A stretch of DNA of 64,000 nucleotides. Origin: Olavius algarvensis associated proteobacterium Delta 3. Its GTDB lineage: Bacteria > Desulfobacterota > Desulfobacteria > Desulfobacterales > CAFBRK01. Below the pieces are notes generated by a model. That model saw only the letters and a list, made by a program, of their open reading frames with translations. It did not search any database and was not told where the DNA came from. The position numbers and the translations under genes were made by a program. The stretch is from the NCBI GenBank assembly GCA_903231505.1, contig CAFBRK010000137.1, positions 25,397-89,396 on the forward strand, read 5' to 3'. This document shows, piece by piece, positions 28,393 through 37,398 of this stretch (its first letter is position 1; each line of letters begins with the position of its first letter).

Positions 28393-28450
28393 TTCAGCGT
28401 TCAGGGTTCAAGGTTCAGGGCACGGGTTTCAGGTGTCAGGTGTCAGGATT
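28393..28450 (+). repeat. Heptamer repeat GTTCAGG-type
   Basis: Degenerate 7-nt units GTTCAGC, GTTCAGG, GTTCAAG, GTTTCAGG, GTGTCAGG immediately after the siroheme gene. Non-coding. Followed by GGTATTGG-type low complexity and then the octamer array. Confidence 0.5.
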
Positions 28451-28561
28451 TCAAATGGGTATTGGGGAGTAGGTATTGGAGATGAGGCGCTGACTGACGA
28501 TGTCAGATCGTTGCGGCGTCTCCACGTGCCGAGTACCCAGTACCGAATATCTAAAGACCGG

Positions 28562-28657
28562 CCAACCGTCAAACAGGCCAACCGGTAAACCGGTGCACCG
28601 GCCAACCGGCAAACGGGCCAACCGGCACACCGGCTAACGGGCGGACCGGCAAACCCG
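28562..28657 (+). repeat. 8-bp tandem repeat array in the leader of the MetE/UroD-like gene
   Basis: Twelve consecutive 8-nt units (CCAACCGT, CAAACAGG, CCAACCGG, TAAACCGG, TGCACCGG and so on to CAAACCCG) ending 11 nt before the ATG at 28669, with AAGGAG right after the array. More diverged than the aroE array but the 8-nt period is exact. Confidence 0.9.
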
Positions 28658-28668
28658 AAGGAGTCATC

Positions 28669-29694
28669 ATGCCCATTCCCGGAAATCTGCTCACCACAGC
28701 CATGGCCGTCATGCCCCACACGGATGTCGAGCGGGCCCTGGAAACGGCGCTATCCGTGGATATCCCGTTCTGGCCTCAGCTCCCCAATTTCAACTACTAC
28801 GAGGACATGTACGTCCAGGCAGCAGAACACTTTCCGGGAATACTTCTCGATCTGGACGCCCGGACACTTCGGTTTTCCATCGATAGATTCGCCATGGAGT
28901 TTGAGGATACCATGGCCCGGTTTGACGACCCGGCCTTTTTCGATATCAGCGAGACCTATTCGGTGGTGTATCATCGGTTTCTGGCACAGGATTTCGCCGA
29001 CCGGCCGGCGATACGCGGACAGCTAGAGGGACCGATCAGTTTCGGCTTTAACGTTCTGGACCAGGATGAGCGGCCGATCCTATTTGACGACACAGTTCGA
29101 CCGTTCATGTTCGAATTCATGGCCCGTAGAATCAACGTGCAACTGGCTCGGCTCCGGACTCTGAATGAAAATGCCTTCATGTTTGTTGACGAGCCGGGGC
29201 TGCAGTTCCTGTTTTCCGCCATGTCCGGATATAGCGATGTCCAGGCGAAAGAAAATCTCGATCTTTTCTTCTCCCAGGTGGACCGTCCGAGGGGGATTCA
29301 CTTGTGCGGGAATCCCGACTGGGATTTTCTCCTGGGGTTGGATATGGACGTTCTCTCCATGGATATCTACACCAATGCGGAAATATTTTCTGCCTATGGG
29401 AAGTCCATCGGTCGATTCCTGGAAAAGGGCGGGGTGATCGTCTGGGGGATTGTGCCGACCGGATTCGAGATCTTCGCCGGAGAGGATATTCCGTCCCTGA
29501 TCCAGAGGTTGGAAGTGGTTTGGGAGGCTCTGGAAAAAAAGGGCATTGACAGGTCGCTTCTTCTGAAACAAAGTTTGTTGTCACCGGCGACCTGCTGCCT
29601 GGTGAACCCGGATAAGGAAAAGACGGTGGAACATGCATTTCGAACGGTGGGGCGCATGTCCAGGGAACTCAGAGAGAAGTATTCACTGTTATAA
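28669..29694 (+). CDS. MetE/UroD-superfamily TIM-barrel methyltransferase-like protein
   Basis: 341 residues. It shows the (beta-alpha)8 pattern of cobalamin-independent methionine synthase C-terminal or uroporphyrinogen decarboxylase-like methyltransferases: LEGPISFGF, AFMFVDEPGLQFLF, HLCGNPDWDFLLGLDMDVLS and the late LLSPATCCLVNPDK. His and Cys at HLCG and the late TCC could be the zinc ligands used to activate a thiol. It may move a methyl group between folate or a corrinoid and a thiol, fitting the one-carbon cluster. The family is too broad for a substrate call. Good AAGGAG ribosome site. Confidence 0.75.
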   Translation: MPIPGNLLTTAMAVMPHTDVERALETALSVDIPFWPQLPNFNYYEDMYVQAAEHFPGILLDLDARTLRFSIDRFAMEFEDTMARFDDPAFFDISETYSVVYHRFLAQDFADRPAIRGQLEGPISFGFNVLDQDERPILFDDTVRPFMFEFMARRINVQLARLRTLNENAFMFVDEPGLQFLFSAMSGYSDVQAKENLDLFFSQVDRPRGIHLCGNPDWDFLLGLDMDVLSMDIYTNAEIFSAYGKSIGRFLEKGGVIVWGIVPTGFEIFAGEDIPSLIQRLEVVWEALEKKGIDRSLLLKQSLLSPATCCLVNPDKEKTVEHAFRTVGRMSRELREKYSLL

Positions 29695-29814
29695 ACGCTC
29701 CAAACATTGTTTCTGTTCAGCCATCCGCTGAAAAAAGTTCATGCCATGTTCGGGTAAGTATAGGTATTACCATGCTGCGGGTTTTTCAAACCGATATCAT
29801 CGATTCCGGCCAGT

Positions 29815-30456
29815 TTGTCATCACCCAACTTGGAAGACTTTTTACCGGAGTTTACCGATTCCCGAACGGATGGTTTCTATGTTTTCCCCGACAGAGGACC
29901 CCATGCCCAGGGGGCGTCGGGATCCCTGCATCGACACCGCCCGGGTTTCCCGGAGAGACTCCGCTATCATCTGCTTAAGTTCGTACACGACCGGCTTTTT
30001 TCCTTTGGCGCGGCAGGGGCCGTCTTTTTCCATAGGGTCAGCCACTGGGCAGACACCCTTCCGGGCGCCCGGAAAACCATTCACCCGCTGGAGGGTGGTG
30101 TTAAAAAGATCCTCCTGGACTGCAAGCAATGCGGAGATTGCGGTATTGAGCATCTGGCCTTTAATGCCCCGAATCCCAATGTCCCAAACGTATTCGTAAC
30201 GGTGCCTGCGGCGGGAGCCGGGACGGCCGGTGTGAAGTCTATCCGGAATCGATATTGCGTGTGGGTTCGCACCTACCTGCGCCTGGCCTCCACCGGAGAG
30301 GTCGATAAAATGGTTGTTGGCTGTGTGCCGCCGCGGATGTGGGAACTCAACAAAACGCCTTCCTGGCCGAATTTCCATCTTAAATGGGACCACCAGAGCG
30401 TTTCAACAGACGTGATCCAGCGCTGCCGTCTGGTGGAAGGACGCCTGATTGATTAA
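29815..30456 (+). pseudogene. MetV-like (MTHFR_C domain) protein disrupted by two compensating frameshifts
   Basis: The open frame gives about 213 residues with KKILLDCKQCGDCGI, then a segment without the expected Cys, then YCVWVRTYLRLAS and a C-terminus typical of the methylene-THF reductase C-terminal domain. Reading 30165-30251 in the other frame restores the lost signature: CPESQCPKRIRNGACGG, SRDGRCEVYPES. So one base is missing near 30163-30165 and one is extra near 30250-30253; the flanks are back in frame. The N-terminus is unclear: a third frame from 29772 (MLRVFQTDIIDSGQFVITQ) may belong to it. Real inactivation and sequencing error are both possible. Confidence 0.7.
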
Positions 30457-31280
30457 TCCCGGCAGCCGGCCACCGCATCGATCAATACACGCATATGCTT
30501 TTTTTCGGCCTGGGCCAATGACAGAAACGCCTCCCGGATCTCTTCGGCTTCAGAATTGTCGGCCATCGCGCGGTACAGGTCATAGGCGGCGTATTCGATA
30601 TCCAACGCCAGCTCGATCAAGGGGATGCAGCCAGGCTGTGGTATCACGGCAATGCGTTGGAAAGCATCCACCAGGGCTGTTCCGCCTTCCAGGATCTCGC
30701 CGTTCAGTGCAGCAAACAGAGTGTCAAACACCGGCGGCTTTTCTTCCGTTTTTTCCCAGAACGTGTATATCATTCTGGCATGGCCGATTTCCGCCCTGGA
30801 CAGCGTGTCAAATGTCTCCCGTTGGTTCGCATCGGCGGTTTGGTCGCGAACAGCCGTGTAAAATTGCTGCGCGCCTTTTTCCAGATCCATGGCCGTATAC
30901 AATAGGTCGTGAAGCTTTGCACCTGCGCTGAAGACCTGGACTTTCGGATAATCGTCCGCAAGGCGGCCGTGCCAGTTCAGGATGCCGCCTGCCAGATTGT
31001 AGATTTTCCCAGAGGAGATTTCTTCGTCCAGCACCATCGCAGCCGCCGCCATGGAGCGGGGGCCGCTTCTGCAGTAGAAAATAAGATCGCGATTGTCGGG
31101 AAGCCCGTCCATGCTCCGCACCAGTTCGGCAATCGGCATCAGCCGTGCCCCCGGAATGTGGTTTTGTGCGTATTCATCGGGCTCTCGGACGTCTATTAGC
31201 AAGTACCCTTTTTCGTGATGTGTCTGCCGATACTGCTCCAGTTGCGCCGGCAGCAGCTCTTCGAATTGGTCGTCACCCAT
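30453..31280 (-). CDS. Rhodanese-ferritin-like (rubrerythrin-type) fusion protein
   Basis: 275 residues. Residues about 1-110 are a rhodanese domain: LLIDVREPDEYAQNHIPGA and the active-site loop FYCRSGPRSM with catalytic Cys. Residues about 120-270 are a four-helix ferritin-like domain with spaced Glu and ExxH pairs (DLEKGAQQFY, AEIGHARMIY, ALDIEYAAYDLYR, AQAEKKHMRV), fit for a di-iron site. It may couple sulfur transfer or sulfide handling to peroxide or oxygen defence. It is convergent with the MetV-like gene, the two overlapping by 4 nt. The fusion order is seen in anaerobes, but its reaction is unproven. Confidence 0.88.
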   Translation of the reverse strand: MGDDQFEELLPAQLEQYRQTHHEKGYLLIDVREPDEYAQNHIPGARLMPIAELVRSMDGLPDNRDLIFYCRSGPRSMAAAAMVLDEEISSGKIYNLAGGILNWHGRLADDYPKVQVFSAGAKLHDLLYTAMDLEKGAQQFYTAVRDQTADANQRETFDTLSRAEIGHARMIYTFWEKTEEKPPVFDTLFAALNGEILEGGTALVDAFQRIAVIPQPGCIPLIELALDIEYAAYDLYRAMADNSEAEEIREAFLSLAQAEKKHMRVLIDAVAGCRD

Positions 31281-31489
31281 GGATCATGTCTCCGCGTCGA
31301 TCGGTGGTTGTCATCCGTTCAGGACGAGGCTGTGATACTTACTACCCTATAGCACAAGGATGGTCTCTGTAAAGCCATCACCGTCCGCTACCGGGAAAGA
31401 GAACTCCCCGGCGGCCGTTTTCGTGAGATGAGGGGGGCCGGATCCTGTATCTGTTGATCCTTGGAAAAGCGCGTCGTCAGGGATAGCGA

Positions 31490-31518
31490 TTGACACCGCG
31501 CCCGTTGCGGTGTATGAT
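31490..31518 (+). promoter_or_regulatory. Near-consensus sigma-70 promoter
   Basis: TTGACA (31490-31495), a 17-nt spacer and TATGAT (31513-31518), about 65 nt before the ATG of the hybrid kinase at 31583. The spacer contains CACCGC...GCGGTG, an inverted repeat that could be an operator. Confidence 0.75.
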
Positions 31519-31582
31519 GTGAACTATCTCACAATGCCCTGAATTCAATGGCTTGCAGCCTTTATTCTCCCCCTTACAGTCA

Positions 31583-34036
31583 ATGAGCCATTCAAAATCC
31601 GACATTGCGGCGAAAGGTCACATCCTTGTCGTCGATGATAATGTGGAAGTTCGCCTGCTGATAGAAAAGATGCTGGCGCGCAACGGATTCGATGTGCAAA
31701 CAGCAAGCGATGTACCTTCCGCCAGCCGCCTAGTTCGCAGTCATCCGTTCGACACCGTCATCACCGATTTTGTGATGCCGGATGTGGATGGTCTGGACCT
31801 TCTGAAAATCATTCGGGACCGATATCCGAATCTACCCGTGATTCTTATGACCGGCTACGCGACAGCAGAAGCCGCCACCCAGGCACTCCGCCTTGATGCC
31901 TACGACTTTTTAACCAAGCCGATCGTCTACCAGGAACTCATGTCCACGGTTCAACGAGCAGTGCGGGCCAAACGGCTATCCGACGAAAAGTCCCGAATCG
32001 AACAGGAAAATCAGGCCTATCGTGAGAAACTGGAACGGCTCGTCGAGGAACGCACCAGCCGATTGCGTGAAAGCGAACAGAAGTATCGGCGACTGTTTGA
32101 TAATGTTTATGATATCTTCTTTCAGGCGGACCCGGAAGGAAACGTCATCCTGGTGTCGCCATCGGTGGAGCAAATTCTGGGTTACACCCAGGAAGAGATT
32201 ACCGGGCACAACCTCAAGGAATTTTCTGCGGACAGCACCACGGTGACCGACACGCTCAGGGAGCGGATTCGGACCGAAGGATTTGTCGACAAGATCGAGA
32301 CACCGATGCGGGCAAAATCCGGGGAGACGGTGTGGCTGTCGACCAGCGCCCGGATTAGCCGAGATGACACAGACACGGTGATCGGCTTCGAGGGGATTGC
32401 CAGAGACATTTCCGACCGAAAACGGATCGCCAGGGAACTGGAACGCCGAAATGCCATCTTGGAAGGGGTCCGCCTGGCAGCGGAAACATTTTTGCGGTCC
32501 GGAGACTGGCAGGAACATATCCAGCCGGTCCTGGCTCAGCTTGGAGACTCGACTGGTGCCTGCAGGGTTTATATCTGTGAGAACAAGGCCGCCGGAAACC
32601 GTCCCACAAGTTCCCGAAAAATCCATGAGTGGACAGCCACCGGTACCTCGCCCTTGACCCTGGGTAGCAAGCTGGAGGACCTTGGTTATACTTCTGGTTT
32701 CAGTCGGTGGGCAGAGTTGCTGTCTGCCGGCGAGATGATTCACTGCCCGGTCAAAGAACTTCCCGAGTTCGAGCGCGAGGCGTTGATCGAACAAAACATC
32801 CTGTCCATTGCTGTGGTCCCAATATTCGTAGATGAGCAATGGTGGGGATTTATCGGTTTCGACGATTGTCGTACTGAACACCGCTGGTCTCCCCATGAAA
32901 TCGAGGCGCTGAGGGCGGCTGCCGGTATACTCGGGGCGGCCGTTCAGCAGGAGCGTTCACGGGAGAAACTGTCTTTGCTGGCGACCGCCCTTGAGCAGGC
33001 GGCATACGGCATCGTCATCACCGACACCAACCGGTTGGTTCAGTATGTCAATCCAACCTTCGAACACATGACCGGAATCGACCGGGATCACATCATTGGG
33101 CCCCCCTATGAGTTTTTCCCCGGTGAGACCACACCCGAGCTCTCGAACGAGCACATCTTTACGCGATTGGCCCAGGGCAAACCCTGGCACACCAGCTATA
33201 CGGCACGCCGGAGCGACGGCTCGACCTATGAGGAAGAAATTACAGCCTCAGCGGTGAAAAGCGCCAACGGAGAAGCGTATTATTATGTGATTGCCAGAAC
33301 GGACATCACCGAACGCCGGCGGCTCGAGGCGATTGCCGAAGCGGACAACTTGATGCAGAATATCGGGTATACCTTTTCCGGGATCCGTCATGAAATCGGC
33401 AATCCCATCAACTCCGTCAAGGTCGCCATCAGTATGCTCGAGAACAAGCTGGATCAGTTCGACCAGAACACTATCCAGGAATTTCTCCACCGCTGCCTGG
33501 AAGAGATCACCCGCGTGGAATACCTGTTGACAGCCTTGAAAAACTTCAGCCTGCACGAACGACCAGAGGGGCAACGGGTTCGCCTGGACGAATTTCTCAA
33601 TGGATTCCACTCGCTGACCAGCGGCGATTTTGAAAGCCGCGGCATCTCGGTGGCCTTCGAAGATCGGGTTGGCGAATGCTACGGCACCACCGATCCGAGA
33701 GCCCTCCACCAGGTGATGCTCAATGTCATGACCAATGCCGCCGATGCCGTTGAAAAAAGCGACCAGCCATCCATTTTTATCCGACTGGAGCGATCACCCG
33801 GATGGCTCCAGATCCATGTGACGGACAACGGGATCGGAATTTCTGACAAACAACAGGAGCACCTGTTCAAGCCGTTTTACACGACCAAGGAAAAAGGAAC
33901 GGGTCTCGGGCTGGTCATTGCCCGGAAAATGCTTTCCTCGATGAATTCAACCATTGACGTTGACAGTCGGGCAAACATCGGAACCACGGTGACCATTTCC
34001 ATACCGGAAGGAACGGATGAGCGCGACCCAGACTAA
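31583..34036 (+). CDS. Hybrid receiver-PAS-GAF-PAS histidine kinase
   Basis: About 817 residues from the ATG at 31583; a TTG 30 nt earlier is possible. Order: receiver (VVDDNVEVRL, Asp in TVITDFVMPDVDG, Lys in LTKPIV), coiled coil, PAS (about 175-290; VYDIFFQADPEGN), GAF-like domain (about 310-460; EQWWGFIGFDDC), PAS (about 475-590), then HisKA with SGIRHEIGNPINSVK and HATPase with NVMTNAADAV and GTGLGLVIARKML. Cytoplasmic. It is overlapped by 20 nt by the NtrC-type regulator gene, its likely partner. Transcribed from the promoter at 31490. Confidence 0.92.
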   Translation: MSHSKSDIAAKGHILVVDDNVEVRLLIEKMLARNGFDVQTASDVPSASRLVRSHPFDTVITDFVMPDVDGLDLLKIIRDRYPNLPVILMTGYATAEAATQALRLDAYDFLTKPIVYQELMSTVQRAVRAKRLSDEKSRIEQENQAYREKLERLVEERTSRLRESEQKYRRLFDNVYDIFFQADPEGNVILVSPSVEQILGYTQEEITGHNLKEFSADSTTVTDTLRERIRTEGFVDKIETPMRAKSGETVWLSTSARISRDDTDTVIGFEGIARDISDRKRIARELERRNAILEGVRLAAETFLRSGDWQEHIQPVLAQLGDSTGACRVYICENKAAGNRPTSSRKIHEWTATGTSPLTLGSKLEDLGYTSGFSRWAELLSAGEMIHCPVKELPEFEREALIEQNILSIAVVPIFVDEQWWGFIGFDDCRTEHRWSPHEIEALRAAAGILGAAVQQERSREKLSLLATALEQAAYGIVITDTNRLVQYVNPTFEHMTGIDRDHIIGPPYEFFPGETTPELSNEHIFTRLAQGKPWHTSYTARRSDGSTYEEEITASAVKSANGEAYYYVIARTDITERRRLEAIAEADNLMQNIGYTFSGIRHEIGNPINSVKVAISMLENKLDQFDQNTIQEFLHRCLEEITRVEYLLTALKNFSLHERPEGQRVRLDEFLNGFHSLTSGDFESRGISVAFEDRVGECYGTTDPRALHQVMLNVMTNAADAVEKSDQPSIFIRLERSPGWLQIHVTDNGIGISDKQQEHLFKPFYTTKEKGTGLGLVIARKMLSSMNSTIDVDSRANIGTTVTISIPEGTDERDPD

Positions 34037-35384
34037 ACGACGGCTCCTGATCATCGACGATGACAAATTCCTATGCGATCTCGTGGCCCAGTTTTTCCGA
34101 GGTGAAGCTGTCGACGTGCTCACCGCCCACCGGGGGGCTGACGGGGTGCATATTGCGTCGAAGACCCTGGTGGACGTGGTGCTTCTGGATCAAAAGCTTC
34201 CGGATGTCCAGGGGGTAGATGTCTGCCCGGCACTGCTGAAACACAACGATCAGACAAAGATCATTTTTATCACGGCATATCCCAGTTTTGAAAATGCATT
34301 GGAAGCGATCAAGCAGGGGGCTTACGACTATCTCTCAAAACCGTTTGAACTGGAAGAATTGAAGCTGACCGTCGAGAGAGCCCTCAAAACGCTGACCCTC
34401 GAACATGTCGAACAGATTCACGCCTACCGGAGTTCGAAGGAAAGTGAGGAAGCGATTCTCCTCGGGAAGGAATCCGGTTTGGCCGAAGTCTGGCGGATGG
34501 TTGGAATCGCTGCAGACTCCGACGTCCCGGTATTGATTACCGGGAAAACCGGGGTGGGAAAGAATATTGTCGCCCGCTGTATCCATTACAACGGTCCGTT
34601 GGGGAAGCGGCCCTTCATTACCGTCAACTGTGCCGCCATTCCCGAACAGTTGATCGAAGGGGAGCTTTTCGGGCACGAAAAGGGTGCATTCACCGGTGCG
34701 GTGGCGGTCCGCAAAGGACTGTTCGAAATGGCCGAAAGCGGGACGCTGTTCCTGGACGAGATCGGTGCCCTTCCGTTTACCCTCCAGTCTAAACTATTGG
34801 GCGCCCTTGATGAACGGAAGGTCCGGCGGCTTGGCGGCGAGACCGCCCGATCCGTCAACGTTCGGATCATAGCAGCAACAAACGAGGAAGTCGAAAAAGC
34901 GGTTGCCGGCGGAACGTTTCGAGAAGATCTATACTACCGGCTGAATGTATTCCGTATCCACATTCCTCCGCTAAAGGACCGTCTCCAAGACGTTCCTGAG
35001 CTCTGCCGACATTTTGTTCGGCAAATCGCACCCGACAGTCGGATCAGCATTCCGGAGTCGGAACTGGCCTGTCTGCGGGGTTACCAATGGCCGGGCAATG
35101 TCCGGGAGCTGAAAAATGTTATCGAGCGATCGATTATTCTCCGCAGCGGGGATACCATCCGGCCCTCCGCCCTGTTGATGCAGCCATTGGCGGCGGCACC
35201 CCCCGAAAACCCGATCCCAATCGAAGATGACGACATCGTGTCTCTCGAAGAAATTGAGAAGAATTACATCCGACGTGCCCTCAGTGCCCTGTCCTGGAAC
35301 CACACCCGAACCGCCAAAAAATTAGGCGTATCCAGGTCTACCCTGAATCGAAAGATCAAGGCCTACCGGATCGAAAAACCCTAA
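34017..35384 (+). CDS. NtrC-family sigma-54 response regulator
   Basis: 455 residues. Receiver with Asp in VVLLDQKLPDVQG and Lys in LSKPFE. The AAA+ core has Walker A GKTGVGKN, the sigma-54 loop GAFTGA and LFLDEIGALPF. The Fis HTH (NHTRTAKKLGVSRSTLNRKI) closes the protein. It pairs with the overlapping kinase upstream. It is shorter in the linker than the regulator at 11787 and not a recent duplicate. Targets unknown; sigma-54 promoters were not identified in the window. Confidence 0.93.
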   Translation: MSATQTKRRLLIIDDDKFLCDLVAQFFRGEAVDVLTAHRGADGVHIASKTLVDVVLLDQKLPDVQGVDVCPALLKHNDQTKIIFITAYPSFENALEAIKQGAYDYLSKPFELEELKLTVERALKTLTLEHVEQIHAYRSSKESEEAILLGKESGLAEVWRMVGIAADSDVPVLITGKTGVGKNIVARCIHYNGPLGKRPFITVNCAAIPEQLIEGELFGHEKGAFTGAVAVRKGLFEMAESGTLFLDEIGALPFTLQSKLLGALDERKVRRLGGETARSVNVRIIAATNEEVEKAVAGGTFREDLYYRLNVFRIHIPPLKDRLQDVPELCRHFVRQIAPDSRISIPESELACLRGYQWPGNVRELKNVIERSIILRSGDTIRPSALLMQPLAAAPPENPIPIEDDDIVSLEEIEKNYIRRALSALSWNHTRTAKKLGVSRSTLNRKIKAYRIEKP

Positions 35385-35391
35385 AAGTGGT

Positions 35392-35617
35392 TTCAGAATT
35401 CCGTTCCGATTGGTGACGTGTCACCGTATCGGAAAGAGTCGGGATCATCGGGGTCGGTATCGGAATCGGAATCGGTATCGAGCCCGAAAATGGCGAGCCT
35501 GTCTCGATACCGACCCCGACGCCGAACACGTCTACAGTTGAACTCCGTCAACTCCGTACTCTGCTGGCAGAATCCTCTCTGCTCAAACGGAACATATTTA
35601 TGGCAACGGCTATAAAT
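35392..35617. repeat. Hexamer-rich inverted-repeat element, copy 2
   Basis: Begins TCAGAATTCCGTTCCGAT (the same 18 nt recurs at 40065-40082). It continues with an ATCGGN-rich arm, GAGCCCGAAAATGGCGAGCC, then TCTCGATACCGACCCCGACG folding back on the first arm, and ends near TTTATGGCAACGGCTATAAA. It lies between convergent genes and could terminate both. It aligns along more than 100 nt with 56826-56985. Confidence 0.65.
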
Positions 35618-35646
35618 CCCTGAAAAGATTTCATGCAAGGTCCAGA

Positions 35647-37227
35647 TTACCGGCGGGTGACAAATATCGGATTGGATATGAGGGTTCCAACATTCGGGGC
35701 CCGGGCTTCAGTCCGGTAATACCCCTTCTTGCCAACCGGGAATTGGTTGTCCCGAACATCGATGACCACCGGCTGCGGTCCGGTTTCGATACGGATCGGT
35801 TGCCCCGAGCGTATCAACCGAACGGTTATCGGATCGTTTGATGGGATCCGGGACGATACCCTCGCCCGTATGATCGGTGCCGAGGACAGGTTTATCTCCT
35901 GGCCCATGGTAACCTGGGCGGCCGTTCCCTCGGCGCCGACGGTAAAGAGGGGCAGCGTTGGTCTTTGAGGATGCCTGCCACGCGTGGCATACATGCGCCC
36001 CATGCGCATGGCCGCGATAAGGTTCTTTTTGGTTTTCTCCCGGACCAGAAACATCGTTATAAAATTACCCAGTATTTCTCCTGCACCATTTTCCTTATGA
36101 TAATCGGCGGTCGATATCCCCCACACCGGGCGCCGTCTGTTACCCCGGCAGTATTGCATGAGTACCCGGTCCCACACTCCACCCGGGTTGGTTATTGTCG
36201 TCGTGTCGCCATAGAGGGCCGCAAAACCGGTATATCGTTTTGCCTTTTCAAGAACATCCGGATAGGGAGGTGTGCTGACCTGGATTGGCCCCAAAGGGCG
36301 GACACCCGATCGGGTTTCCGGGTAATTCCAAATGGTCAGTCCCCCCAGGCCTTCAACGTGATCGATGTAGAACTGGTAGGGAACGATGCCCAGGTTACCC
36401 ATGTATGGATCGAACGGGGAACTGCGAAACGGTTTGGTGTTGACCATGAGCAGCGCCGAGAAACTGCAAAGTACAATTCCCACCACGCGGAGCCGCCCCT
36501 TTTTTCGAGCCAGTAGGATACCCAGGCACAGTGCTGTCCCAAAAATGATCAGTTGCGGCACGAACGGAGCGGCATATTTCAGGCCCGGGGCGTTGTGCAG
36601 CACCGGTAGCTTTCGATAGTCTTCCGGGTCCTCCAGTCCGATGGCAAGAAGCCGTTTCTCATGATCGTGGGCGGTCAGGTTCCCTTTCATCCATGACCCG
36701 GACCAATAATAATAGGGTGCCGATTCAGCTCCGGGAACCAGGATAACCTCCGGGAATTTTTTTGCCGCCGCAGCGATGGCGCTCACATAGAATGTGGCAC
36801 CGCCACGATTGATTGCGTTTCTCTCCTCCCGCCAACGCACTATGTGCTGCAGCGGAAAGACGCCATATTCCATGACCATCCGGTCATGGTCGGTCAGAAA
36901 CAGGGCGTCTATTTCGCGGCGAGAGGCGAGAGTGGCAAGGGCCGCGATGCTCAGATTCCCGTCACTGTGTTCGCTGCGCAGGTCGACGACGCCGGCCACC
37001 TGCCGGTAGACGATATCCGGTGCGGACCCTGCACCGGAAACCCAGGTAGCGGGCAGGAGACAGAGACCGGCCAAGCAGAGCATGGCCCGACGTATCTTTT
37101 TTCGCCACCGGACGGGCGTGAATCGCGGAGCACCGCTGGGCTGCCGTGCCGGGGCAAGCTCCCCCCGCCCGTCGCGTTCTGGTAGGGCCATATCGTTTTC
37201 GCTGGTTTCAGTGACTCGGGATGCCAT
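35647..37227 (-). CDS. PHP-domain-like membrane protein
   Basis: 526 residues. A basic N-terminus and a hydrophobic helix near residue 50 suggest export; two more hydrophobic helices lie around 218-260. After the first helix comes VDLRSEHSDGNLSIAALATL, then IDALFLTDHDR, the start of a polymerase-and-histidinol-phosphatase (PHP) fold whose first His-x-His is reduced to Glu-His. Later DYHKENG may supply another metal ligand. Possibly a membrane-bound phosphoesterase. It is the last gene after the ABC transporter on the minus strand, about 170 nt downstream, so a link to it is possible. Function not recognised. Confidence 0.6.
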   Translation of the reverse strand: MASRVTETSENDMALPERDGRGELAPARQPSGAPRFTPVRWRKKIRRAMLCLAGLCLLPATWVSGAGSAPDIVYRQVAGVVDLRSEHSDGNLSIAALATLASRREIDALFLTDHDRMVMEYGVFPLQHIVRWREERNAINRGGATFYVSAIAAAAKKFPEVILVPGAESAPYYYWSGSWMKGNLTAHDHEKRLLAIGLEDPEDYRKLPVLHNAPGLKYAAPFVPQLIIFGTALCLGILLARKKGRLRVVGIVLCSFSALLMVNTKPFRSSPFDPYMGNLGIVPYQFYIDHVEGLGGLTIWNYPETRSGVRPLGPIQVSTPPYPDVLEKAKRYTGFAALYGDTTTITNPGGVWDRVLMQYCRGNRRRPVWGISTADYHKENGAGEILGNFITMFLVREKTKKNLIAAMRMGRMYATRGRHPQRPTLPLFTVGAEGTAAQVTMGQEINLSSAPIIRARVSSRIPSNDPITVRLIRSGQPIRIETGPQPVVIDVRDNQFPVGKKGYYRTEARAPNVGTLISNPIFVTRR

Positions 37228-37398
37228 GATGAGCGCTATCGAATGTGATACAATTCTGTTCTGTCCCCGGTTCCTCTTTGCGATCCACGAACACCCATAA
37301 TTGCCAGAGGCTGTATATCATAACGTGAGGCCCTGGAATAAGACCGTTTTTGGTTGTCCATGGGTTTCCCGGAATCCTGTCCGACCGGCGGGCGGCGG

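Noticed and set aside
11787..35384. Two NtrC-type regulators as a recent duplication
   Set aside because: Walker A, linker and receiver sequences differ throughout; only family motifs are shared.
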